From: Neoscytalidium dimidiatum
Taxonomy: Eukaryota; Ascomycota; Dothideomycetes; Botryosphaeriales; Botryosphaeriaceae
Reading direction: 5' to 3'
DNA length: 64,000 nucleotides
Assembly: GCA_037367355.1 (NCBI GenBank)
Contig: CM074696.1
Location: 248,001-312,000 of the forward strand
Below, piece by piece: positions 23,221 through 33,367 of the stretch. The notes below the pieces were generated by a model. The model made no database searches. It was not told the origin of the DNA and saw nothing but the letters and a program-made list of their open reading frames with translations. The translations under genes were made by a program, and so were the position numbers. How positions within the stretch are numbered: the first letter of the stretch is position 1; each line of letters opens with the position of its first letter.

Positions 23221-26200
23221 AACATACGCAATCGTATCATTCTTCGAGGAGGAGGAAAATCGCAATTTCGACAATGATAAGAAGGACATTCCGAGGGACA
23301 GACATGGCAGAATCAGGCCACGCCTCTCAATGTATACATTCAATGCGCTATGTCGCTCTTAAGGTCCAGGTCCAACTATTGCAATTATGTGGCCCTATCG
23401 GACTTTTCCCAAACAAGGACAGCCAGCTCGCTTGTCCGAGCCGCCTTGAGAAGCCACGACGCCGACCGGCCTTTTCCTTTCTTTTTTGTTTTTTCTCACC
23501 TACCTGTATTGTCGCGTTTTGGAACCCCCTGAGAGTCATCTACGGGTGGTCAATGGTAGGCTAGGCCCCACTTCTTCATCAAGCGCGTCTTTTTTTTTTC
23601 CCCTTCTTCTTCTTCGCCGCTGCAGCAGCCTTGTTCGCGCCGGTCCCAGCCGGATATCGGGTACGTATCGCCAACGGCAACCAGCCCCGTCCGGCCGGCC
23701 GTCCGTCCGTATCGTATCGCGGGCGGGCGCGAGCGTGCGCTCTTTTCCCTTCGTTTACCGGTCGATCACACACGCGCAGGAACACACGAAAAACACGAGA
23801 AACGGAGAGTGGCTTGCGCGGGAGCGGACGGCTGTCTCGCCCTTTTCCCCATACTTGGGGATCAGCATTTGAGCGGCGCGACGATCCGGGTCTTTGCGCA
23901 GCCCCGGGCGAAGGCGGCTTTGTGTGGAGACAAAGGAGGAATACGGGCTGAATAGCGATCAATGTCGAGCAGATGAGAGCTGGAAAGCTCTTTCGGTTGT
24001 CAAAGAGAGAAGGGGAAAAAAAAAATAGTGAGACCATGAGAGGTTTTCTTGGCTGCGCTACCCGGCCGCGGACTCCTTCGGACGTTATACGCAAGCGGAA
24101 TGAACAAATCTGCTGTTTAGTTTCGCCATGGCTGGCTGGCTGGCTGGGCGGCCGGCGGGCGGTTGGGTGACGGCTGACTGATTCGAGCTGGCTTTTACGG
24201 CCGGTTCGAATTCGAGTCGTCACTCGATCGTCATGGAGAACAGAAGCGCGGCGCGGGTGAACGATGGGTATACTACTCTACCTTGGACAATGGTCGCGGC
24301 CGGTCGGCCGCACTGCTGTCCGAACGCACGACATATGTTGGTTCGTTCGCCTTTCCCGCCTGCGAGATGATGTCGTCGGCCGGTTGCTGACGAAGAAGCG
24401 AACTACGGCGCGCGCGTCCGGCTAACGCGAGGCTTGCGGTAACTACTGCTGATGGTGCAGGCGTAGCGCGCTGCCATGCGCGTGCGTCTGGACCCGCTCA
24501 AAGCTGCTTGCATGAATGACGGCGCTAATCAGGGACCGCGCGCGCTCGAGACGCAACTTATTTTCGACGTTGGCGGGCGGACATGTGTCCCGCAGTCTCT
24601 GTTGTTGGATTGGACATGAGGAGAATTTTCTTTGTTCCTTTTTTTTTTCCCCTTTTTCTTATTCGTTCTTTTGGAAGCCCTGGGGGTGGAAATCGGCCGC
24701 AACTGATCGGTGCGATTCCTGTTGGTCTCGGTTTGATCTTCGTTTTGCATGCGGAGGAACGCCCGATCATCGTGGGCGGGAAATGGGTGCTAAGAAAAGA
24801 AACGACGCAGGTTGACAATGACGATCATATCTTGATTTCCCTTGCTGTAACGTCTGTTCGCGGTGTGCTTGCCCGGGCCTTTTTCTTTTGTTCGCCACTC
24901 CGTCGATTGATGGGATGTGAGGTGGGTCCTGGCTTAGGGGAGGATATCCCTAGAGGTTCAATCTAAATGGCTTTTGTATGCGGAGCTTCCTCAGGGAAAA
25001 CAGGGCGTAGAAAGAAGGTTTTGCCGCAGGGCTCCGGTGTTGGAGTGTGCATGCAGGTCACGCGAAGTGCCGGTCAGGTAGCTTTCACTTGCGCCATCTC
25101 GTCCAGAGCCAAGGTGCAGCCGGCGGCGCCGACCCGGCGGCCGCCGGCAAGTGGGGTTCGTATGCCATATACCTGTACATTTGATGATTGATGAAGTGGG
25201 TGTGCGCGAACCTGGGAACCGATGCTGCAGAGAAACAACGGGAAGGCAGCTCAATCTATTCAGAAATCGGCCGGTTCCCGGGTGCGCACGATTTATAAAG
25301 GAGGGTGCATGCGTGAAACGGTTGGTCCGGACGACGAGGGTGAAAATAGCTCAGGAAACATGGACGGATATCTTGCATACGTTTGATCCCCGAAGTATGT
25401 GGCTGCAGTGCCCCCGAGTTCAGGCCGTGAATAGATTGGCGATGAAGGTCGATTACGATCCTGAGGTCCGAGTTAGCTGGTGCTGCGGTAAGGCGTCCCG
25501 GCAAGCTTGCAGGTCTTTTCTGGCATCTGGGCCAGTTACAATTCCCGAGCTTCCCCGCCCAGCATCTACGTCAAACCGTTGGCATTGGCAGAGAACGGGG
25601 CGCGCGCCGCCGTCATCTTTGAGTTTCTGAGCGGGCACTAAGGGCACTGGGCAGCGTGGCGCCGGCGAGCGCGAGTCATCGGCCGGAAATCCTGACGCAG
25701 CTAGGCGGTTAGTTGCGCTTCCTTTCTGTGGATTTCCCAGGCTGCAAGGCGATGGTGGAGTGAGAGGTTAATCAAAAGATGCAGCCCGTCTCGGGAGTAC
25801 ATGTGTAATCTGTCTTCTCGTTTGGGCCAGCTCGGCATTGAGCTGTCCCCGGCAAGGGGACCGGCCCAGCAAACCACCAGCAGCGCATCAACGGCACTGC
25901 TTCTGGTGCCGCTCCGCGCGCCTCACAGGCGTTTATGCGCGTGTGGAGATGAGGCGTGAGGCGTGACAGACGCCAGAGAGACGCCACGATGATGGAGGCG
26001 GCGCAGGCGGCAGGCTGCGTTTCCTCTGGGATGATGGCTGTCGCAACCCCGCGGTCCTGTCTCACGATGCTACAGGCACGAATTTTAGAGCGCTGGGTCC
26101 GACGGACCATCGCACCGTCTACAGTCTCTGATTTTTTCCGTTGCCTCTGAACTCGCCTATTCTTTACGGGATACGCCTGCGCGACCGTTGAGGACGTGCG

Positions 26201-27654
26201 GCGTCGGGGGGGATGGTAGGGTTCGGCAGCGCAGGACTCCGTGTATGCACGCTATAGGCGGCCATTGTCAGCTATACAGGAACCGCCCAATGTGGATGAT
26301 CGCCGTCCGTTGCATTGCCGAGCGCGGATTGTTCCGCCAGCGAGCCCGGGAGAGCGAGCACCAGCAAAGAGGCCAAAATGTGGGAAAAGGGAAGGGGAAA
26401 GGGGGAACGCGGGCAAAATAATAGATGAGCTGGGCGCCAGCAGCGTCGAATGGGGTTGCCTGAACGGGTTAAGAATAGGCGAGCAGCTGAGCCAATCCGG
26501 TAAAATTGGCCGTTGATGAAGTGCGACCAGCGAGTCGCCAGTTTGTGCGAGCAGCCTTTTTGCGATTTAGCCCCGTCAGTGCTGCTGCGCTACTCCGCAT
26601 ACCTGTCTGCTGCTATGGGCATGGATGATTGATGCAGCGCGGCAGGCACGACGGCTATCAGAGTTCAGGGCTGCAGACGCGGCGACGCCCGATGCATCGA
26701 TTGACGTGGGCGTGGACCCCTCGGCGGGGGCCAAGGGACCGTGGGACCCTCAGAGGCGCGCGCGTTGCAGCAGCCCAGGACCCGTCAACCAGAAAAAGGC
26801 TTGGAACAAATTTTTTTTGATGACAAGGACAGCCCCTCAAACACAATAGGGCGATTGAGTAATACGAAGTTGAAGAATTGGCGGCAGGGCCGGTAGGGCT
26901 CGGAGATCAGCGCCGGCGGGAAGAGTTCATATATATGAATGACGTTGCAGCGTGATTAAGGCGCGGTCTAGACACGCTGGCTGCTGGTGTTGTCTTGTGT
27001 GAGCCGGCTGCCCCTCAGCGCGCGCGGGAGATCCACCAGCAGCCTCTGCTTGCGCCCGGGGGGTTCCATGCCGGGTCGCACGCCGGACATTGAGCCCTCA
27101 GAGCCTTCGGGCCCAGCCTCGACGCTTGAAACAGGCACCGGGCGAATCGCACCGCAGCACTGGCGACAGCCGGCAGGCGACTGGCCACTGGCGGGCGGAC
27201 TGCGCTCGGCGGCGGCGGCGGGCAATTCCATGAGCGTTGGCAGCCTGTCAGCCAGCCAGCGCGGGGATCAGCGCGGCGCCGTGTCAGACGTTGGCCTTAA
27301 TCAACGAGCGCCCCAAACCAAGCCTCGATCGCAGTTTCAGACAGGAGTCCGCCGCAGCGGAAGCTGGGCCAGGATTGCCGGGAGCTCGAGCGATTGGCGC
27401 CTGCATGCCGTGGGGCCGCTGCGCGCCGTGCTGCTTGATCTCTGCTGCTTTTTGTGGACAGCAGCGTTCAGCATCCCTCGTGCGCCGTCGTTGGTGCTGA
27501 TGCAGGTGCGCTGCATCCCGCCGGCATACTGCGCGCCCGCAACCGCCGTACCTGGGCCGTTCCTGGCGCGTAGCCTCTTTGGGACCTCTGGAGCGCTGGC
27601 CGGCGAGATAGGGATAGGCGCCCGGCTGCCGCGACTCGACTCGGCGCCCCTCCG

Positions 27655-27703
27655 CAGTCCACAGTCCTCAGTCCGCAGTCCGCAGTCCGCAGTCCGCAGT
27701 CCG
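27655..27703. repeat. Heptamer minisatellite
   Basis: Seven tandem CAGTCC-N units; the last five are identical (CAGTCCG). Confidence 0.92.
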
Positions 27704-28130
27704 CACATCGCCAGCGCACAGCGTGCATGCCAGCGCATGTGCAGAGCCGCTCGCGATCCAGCAGCAGGTGCCTGCGCCGGGTGCTGGTCGTTGGCTCTGG
27801 CGGCTCCGTCGAGGCGCAGAGGCGACGTGAGCCCCTGCTGGATCCGCTGGGACCGCTGGGTTGCGGCCGCGGGAGTGGACAGCTGCTTCCGCACGCTGCC
27901 AGGGCCTGCCTCGCGTGTACCGCTGCTGTAGGGAGCCCCCGGGCGCCCGACGGATCTCCTGTAGCTTTCCCCTCTAGCTGGCGATCTGAGACCATGCTCG
28001 TTCAGACGCCCTCGACTCGCTCGCGCGCTGGCTCTCGCATTGCCTGCCTGCATGCCGCCTTGCTCGTCCGTCCAGCATCCCGCGCGTTGCGGCGGCGATG
28101 GCGGCGGCCGTGGTGATACGGACGCCGCGT

Positions 28131-28158
28131 GCCAGCAGCCAGCAGCCAGCAGCCAGCA
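28131..28158. repeat. Heptamer minisatellite
   Basis: Four identical GCCAGCA units followed by a degenerate GC-rich tail. Confidence 0.9.
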
Positions 28159-29266
28159 GCGGGCAGCGAGCAACGGGCAGCACGCCGTCTGCAGGCCGCG
28201 GCTCGTGGACGGACGGTCCCCTCGGTCCCTGGGCCTGCGCGGCATTCCGCATCGGGCGCTGGGGCGAGTCAACGCCCACAAAAACACACAATGGGCGGCG
28301 GCCGGGGCTCAAGCTTCGCCCCGCGCTGGGTGGCTTCGTTAGCTGGCGGCTGCGAGCCCGATCGGCCGCGTGCCAGCTAGCGCGGTATGCTGATTGATGT
28401 GGAAATTGTGACATTGTCTCTGCCAGCGGCCCCCTTGCAGGGCCAGTGCTCAAATTGCCATCCTCCACCCTGCGCGCCCGCCCGCCCGCCGCTGGCCCCG
28501 TCTTCTGACCGCGAGCTGCTGCGCTGCCGCTGCTGCGTCCAAAAAAGTCTTTCTTTTTTTGCCCTCCTGCGCTGTGCGGCCTGAGGTCCTCGCGCCTTCG
28601 CTTCAGAAAGCTCCCCCAAAGCCGCAAGTGCGCCGCCGCTGCCCGCGAAAGCGTCCACGAGAGATCAGGAGCCAGCACTCCTCCCAGCGCACATCCATTC
28701 ATTTCGTGCATTCCGGCGGCCTTGCCCAGCGGTCAATCCCCGATTATTTGATTGCGCCACACCCGAACACCGCGCCAGAACATATCCACAGCCCTGCGCC
28801 GCCGCGTGCGCTCCCCGAACCACCTCACCTTCCGCCCGCACCACAACACCACGACACCACCACGCCCGCTCTCTGCTGCTCCCGCACAGCGTCCGCTCGT
28901 TCAGCCCCCCAGCCTCCGGCCTTCAATACCGCTTCGTCCCACCTTCCCACCCCCCCGGCCCATCCTTCCTGCGCGAGTCTCAGTCTGCATTATTCTGCAT
29001 GGCCGCTGCAGTGCAACGTCACGCTCTCTACAAGTAAACACCTCGCGGAGGAAGGACGCGTCCTGCAAGTACGTCGATCGCCCGCGCTGCGCCCCATAAA
29101 CCCGACCCAACCAGAGCCTCGCTCAGCCGCCGTTTGCGCCGCCGCCACGAACGCCTGTTTGCTGACAGCTCATCCAGCTCGCGCACTGCGCTGCGCTGTC
29201 CCAGAACCAACCTCGGGGATCCATTGAGACGCCTCAGTTGTATGTACACACTCACAGCCTTTCACC

Positions 29267-32200
29267 ATGACCTTCCCGCAGCGATCACCGTCGTCCATGT
29301 CGAACGCCCGCTCAACGAGCTCCACCAGCTCGGCACGCAGCAGACGGTCCCTCACCAACATTCGCATGACTAACCTGTACAAGGCGACCATGAATCGTTT
29401 CCTCACGCGCAAGAAGACCGAGGCCGCCCTCGAGGGCGCCGACGGCCCGCCGCCGGCTACCAAGAAGAGCAAGAAGGGAAAGAAGAATAAGGAGGAGCCC
29501 AAGCCCGAGCTGGATCTGACCCAGGCCCTTCCCTCGTCGGATAACTTCCGGACCAGTCTGCTCATGCCCAATCTTTCGGCGCGATTCAGCATGCTCCGAG
29601 AGCAGGATGATCCAGAGTCGAAATTGGGTAAAGCAAGCGACGATAGTGTTCTCTTCCCCAAGCGCCAGTCGCGGCTAACGGACTATGGCTTCAATCCAGC
29701 AGGCTTGACGGACATCGCCGAGGTCTCCTCTGTCAACGACTCCATCCGGCCCCCTTTCCTCTCCGGACGGTCGGGTTCTGTTGATGGTGGTTATGGGACG
29801 GACGACGGCGATTCCATCCACAGCGGTAGCGTGATGAGTAGGTCGCGACCTGGTGAGGGCAACGTGCTTTTCGGTGGTCGCCAGAAGGTCTACTTGGGCA
29901 ACCGCGCCCTGTACGATGATGACGTCGGCATGTCAGCCTATCAGCGGCTACGTGCCGAGGAGCGTAGGAAGAAACTTGAAGAAGAAGCGGCGGCACGCGG
30001 AGAAGAACGGGAGCAATATGAGGAACCAGAAAGCCCCGCACGTGAGCTGAAGCACTCCTCATCATTCTCAGGATCCCTCCGCCGGCGCGAGACTGCCTCC
30101 TCAACCACTTCCGGAGCTGGTGCACGCGCATCCACCGCGGCAACTTCAATTGCTTCCCAAGGAGCGAATGCCATTCCCCCGCCATCTGCCTCCTCCACTG
30201 CGGCACAAGGTCTTGAGCGCGCTGGAACGAAAGGCAGAAGGCTTTACGAGCAAGGTTTAGACAGGAACATCCACGAGGGGAACTCGGCAATCAGCAGATT
30301 AAATTCTCTCCAGAAGCAGCGTACTGCAATTAGCGGTCGTGCCACCCCTCCGCTGACCCAAGCGAGGAGCGCAACGAACCTCAGCGACCGTTTCAACCGC
30401 GCCGGCCAGTATCGGGCAGCAAGTCCCCCACCCTCGGCACCCTTGGCCAACATGTCGAGTTTCATGGCTGCTAAGGATAGTGATTCGCAACAATCAAGTC
30501 CTGTCGTTGGCACGTCCTCCCCGACCAGCCCCTTCCCGCCCATAAGCCCCCTAGACGAAAATCACCCACTGAATTCAGCTATCCAGCCTGGAGATCGTGG
30601 CAAGGCGACTGCTATGGGAGCATTCAACAAACCAGCGCACCAATTTGATGAGAATCAATATTTGCAACGGCAGAAGCAGATGCACCAAGGCCGGGAAACC
30701 CCGCCCCTCAGGAAGCCCTCTCGGTCACCGTCGAGGGCTGTCCAGGAGAAGCTAGATAAATTTGAGATGAAACGCCGGGAATCGGATGCCAAGTTCAAGC
30801 AACCTCCTCCATCGAAGACTGTCTCGGATGCTCGCAAGCGTCTTGATGCACTTCGAAGTGAGATAGCGGCTGACTTGGATGACCTTAAGCCTTCTGACTC
30901 CGAGGACGAGTCAGAGAAGAAAGTTGAGGATCGATCAGCTCGATCCCGGGCAAGAACAAATTCAAGCAGCAAAGCACCCCCAGTCCCTAAGGTGCCTTTC
31001 TCGCCTCCTAAGCCGATTGCTTTATCGAAGCCAGTCTCGCCGCCAACTCAGGCGCTGCCTCCGAAGCCGGTGTCACCACCACGAGAACTGTCTACGCCGA
31101 AACCGGTCTCACCGCCAAGGGAAGGCCCCACGTCTACTCTAATCTCTCCACGTGAGGTGACCCCGCCCAAGGCGGCCACATCTGAGAAGACTGAGAAGCC
31201 ATCGGCTTTTTCTGTGTTCCAGCGTGCCAAGCAGCAAATGCAATCACAAGGTGTTGATTCTCCTCAAGATAGCCCTGAGAAGGAGCAAAAGACGTTCTTC
31301 GCATCTCCAAACTCGAGCGACGATGAAGATGATGTCCCGGAGCCGTTGCCTTTGCGATCTCCAGTAAATCGATCTGACCCTATGCCTGGAAGTAAGCCTC
31401 ATAGCCCTGTGGCGACGAGAAGCAACCTCATTTCCGCAGGTACATCACCCGCACTTAGGTCTCCTCCACCCGTCCATGAACACCCCGCTTTGCGATCGGG
31501 TCCTACGTCTCCCGCTACCCGTGCTTCAGAAAACATGCTCCAGGCTCTCCATTCGCCGAACAATTCGGAGCGGAAATCTTCCGTTTCCACACTTGTCAAA
31601 TCTGACGCAACGGATCTCGATTCTCCAACCCTGGGACCCGATAACGGTGGCCTCAACGGTATGATCAGACAACATCTCCGGAACCAGAGCCAGCAGAGTG
31701 GTGTATCTTCGGTATATGATAATGACCATGATGACTATGACGATCATGACAACAGCCATGCCAAACATCCTGCTGCGAGCTCCATGGTGTCCGACACTCC
31801 TGGTCATTCCAGCTACTCCCACTCGAACCCTTGGGATCTTGAGGATCTCGACGGAGGCTATTATGGCGAGGCAGATAGCCTCAGCTCTGTCAGCCCAGTA
31901 GATGCCTCAAGACCCAAGACTCAGCCCTTCCCCCGATCTGCCGCCAATGCGGATCTTTCCCGTTCGGGATCGGCCAAGGGTCAGCCCCAGGACCGAGAGC
32001 AAGTTGCGCCTTGGGAGCAGGAAGTGAAGTCGAAGCATTCCAGGAATGTCAGCCACTCGACCCTTGCGGAAAGAGAGGCATTCCAGAAGGATTTGGAGGA
32101 GAGACAGAAAGCTATTCAGGAGGCGCTGAGGAGTAAAGTTGAGTCTGAGAGCCGGTCCAGTAGCCCCACTCCTGGAGTGGGTGGTGCGCTAAAAGCCTTC

Positions 32201-33367
32201 GGTATGCTCCGCGCCAAGTCGAGCCGTGACACTCTTGCGAGCCGTCAAGCTGGGAACGGGAAGGCTATGAACATGCTTGGAATGGGCGGTAATTCCAGTA
32301 ACATTTCACTTGCTCGGGCTAGCGAAGAGCAACTGAGACGGCCGAAGGAGAAACTTGCGAAGAGCCCCCTGCCTGCCGACGAAACCGACTACCGTAGGGA
32401 ATTCGAGGAGCGCCTCACGCGTGGAGCTAGCGGTGACCCGCAGGCCGAACCAAAGTCGACAAAGAGCCGTTCACCATCGGCGCAGGGTACTGGTAGGAGC
32501 AGATCAAACTCAAACGTCTCCGGAATTTCTGGTCGGTCTCGGAGTCGTACCGGTCCTCGCGAATCCGAGGAGGAGATGCCTCCCCCTGTGCCGGCACAGT
32601 TCCCAAGGTCAGGATTACCTACACCTGATTCGTTGCCTTCAGCGTCGCCCCTGATTGAGCCGCCGCCAAACCCTCCAGCCCCACGCATGCGAAGCGGCAG
32701 CCGACCGTCTATGCCTGGTTACTTCGATTCGAAATCTTTGCACCCAATTCAGACAGGTATCCCCAACGGTCTGTCTCGCGTGTCACCCGTTTCCGCTGGT
32801 GCTTCGCCCCACGTGTCGCCGGGCTTCCCTGCTGGTCGTTCTCCAGTTATTCCTGGTACCAGGTCCGCTGGTCATAGTCCTGGCATTCCTCCGATGCCAA
32901 TGAAGGCAGCTACCTTTGCCGCACACTCTAACCACTCTTCTCCCGCAATTGCATCGCCTCCTTCGCAATCTCGTCGTGCTGGCAATCTGCCTCCGGAGCG
33001 CAAGAAGTCGATCGCTAAGTCAATCATTTCGGAGCCTATGTTTCTTTCCTCGACCTCTGTTGTTGATACCATCGAGCTTCCCCCAGGTGCCTCACTTAAA
33101 AACGGAATGGATGAGCCTCCGCCTCTTCCACCCATCAACCCTATGCGCCGCCGTTTCGGCTTCGGTCGTTCGGATTCCCATGGTTCTAGCACTACGGCTT
33201 CGGACGGCAGACCTAGCACTGACGACAGTGACAACAAGAAGGGTCGTTCAAGGCTGCGGAAGAGCAGCAACCCGGCCTTGTATCGTGCTGCGAACCAAGA
33301 GAGTGAAGATGCGTTACCCATGAGACCCCCTCCACCGCCGCAGGTGAGAGAAGGTGCGATGTTTTAG
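29267..33367 (+). CDS. Large disordered conserved fungal protein of unknown function
   Basis: A single frame of 1366 codons after a long CT-rich leader. The start ATG has good context (TCACCATGACC). The N-terminus is basic and Ser-rich with a distinctive 'MTNLYKATMNRFLTRKKTEA' block (about 34-53). A helical, charged patch 'RLRAEERRKKLEEEAAARGE' lies near 227-247. Around 575-625 there are three KPVSPP repeats and related SPP motifs that could be proline-directed phosphorylation or SH3-type binding sites. A His/Asp-rich tract lies near 820-835. The C-terminal third is Ser/Pro/Arg-rich with a short conserved-looking 'KKSIAKSIISEPMFLSST'. There are no enzyme or transmembrane motifs. A scaffold or cytoskeletal role is conceivable but unproven. 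The last codons run over a GTGAGA site (33344), so the true C-terminus could be spliced to a further exon. Confidence 0.85.
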   Translation: MTFPQRSPSSMSNARSTSSTSSARSRRSLTNIRMTNLYKATMNRFLTRKKTEAALEGADGPPPATKKSKKGKKNKEEPKPELDLTQALPSSDNFRTSLLMPNLSARFSMLREQDDPESKLGKASDDSVLFPKRQSRLTDYGFNPAGLTDIAEVSSVNDSIRPPFLSGRSGSVDGGYGTDDGDSIHSGSVMSRSRPGEGNVLFGGRQKVYLGNRALYDDDVGMSAYQRLRAEERRKKLEEEAAARGEEREQYEEPESPARELKHSSSFSGSLRRRETASSTTSGAGARASTAATSIASQGANAIPPPSASSTAAQGLERAGTKGRRLYEQGLDRNIHEGNSAISRLNSLQKQRTAISGRATPPLTQARSATNLSDRFNRAGQYRAASPPPSAPLANMSSFMAAKDSDSQQSSPVVGTSSPTSPFPPISPLDENHPLNSAIQPGDRGKATAMGAFNKPAHQFDENQYLQRQKQMHQGRETPPLRKPSRSPSRAVQEKLDKFEMKRRESDAKFKQPPPSKTVSDARKRLDALRSEIAADLDDLKPSDSEDESEKKVEDRSARSRARTNSSSKAPPVPKVPFSPPKPIALSKPVSPPTQALPPKPVSPPRELSTPKPVSPPREGPTSTLISPREVTPPKAATSEKTEKPSAFSVFQRAKQQMQSQGVDSPQDSPEKEQKTFFASPNSSDDEDDVPEPLPLRSPVNRSDPMPGSKPHSPVATRSNLISAGTSPALRSPPPVHEHPALRSGPTSPATRASENMLQALHSPNNSERKSSVSTLVKSDATDLDSPTLGPDNGGLNGMIRQHLRNQSQQSGVSSVYDNDHDDYDDHDNSHAKHPAASSMVSDTPGHSSYSHSNPWDLEDLDGGYYGEADSLSSVSPVDASRPKTQPFPRSAANADLSRSGSAKGQPQDREQVAPWEQEVKSKHSRNVSHSTLAEREAFQKDLEERQKAIQEALRSKVESESRSSSPTPGVGGALKAFGMLRAKSSRDTLASRQAGNGKAMNMLGMGGNSSNISLARASEEQLRRPKEKLAKSPLPADETDYRREFEERLTRGASGDPQAEPKSTKSRSPSAQGTGRSRSNSNVSGISGRSRSRTGPRESEEEMPPPVPAQFPRSGLPTPDSLPSASPLIEPPPNPPAPRMRSGSRPSMPGYFDSKSLHPIQTGIPNGLSRVSPVSAGASPHVSPGFPAGRSPVIPGTRSAGHSPGIPPMPMKAATFAAHSNHSSPAIASPPSQSRRAGNLPPERKKSIAKSIISEPMFLSSTSVVDTIELPPGASLKNGMDEPPPLPPINPMRRRFGFGRSDSHGSSTTASDGRPSTDDSDNKKGRSRLRKSSNPALYRAANQESEDALPMRPPPPPQVREGAMF

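Larger units (their letters stand above)
23221..28750. other. Large gene-free GC-rich region
   Basis: About 5.5 kb in which all open frames are short or composition-driven, overlap on both strands, and carry no domain; the longest is 316 codons on the minus strand at 27337-28287. Poly-T or poly-A runs occur near 23590, 24015 and 24643. The sequence is GC-rich, unlike the RIP relics. It may hold long non-coding transcripts or a long leader for the 1366-residue gene downstream, but nothing in it can be called. Confidence 0.55.

Noticed and set aside
27337..28287. 316-codon minus-strand frame
   Set aside because: Arises from GC-rich DNA with heptamer repeats (repeated CGLRTADCGLRT-type text); no support as a gene.
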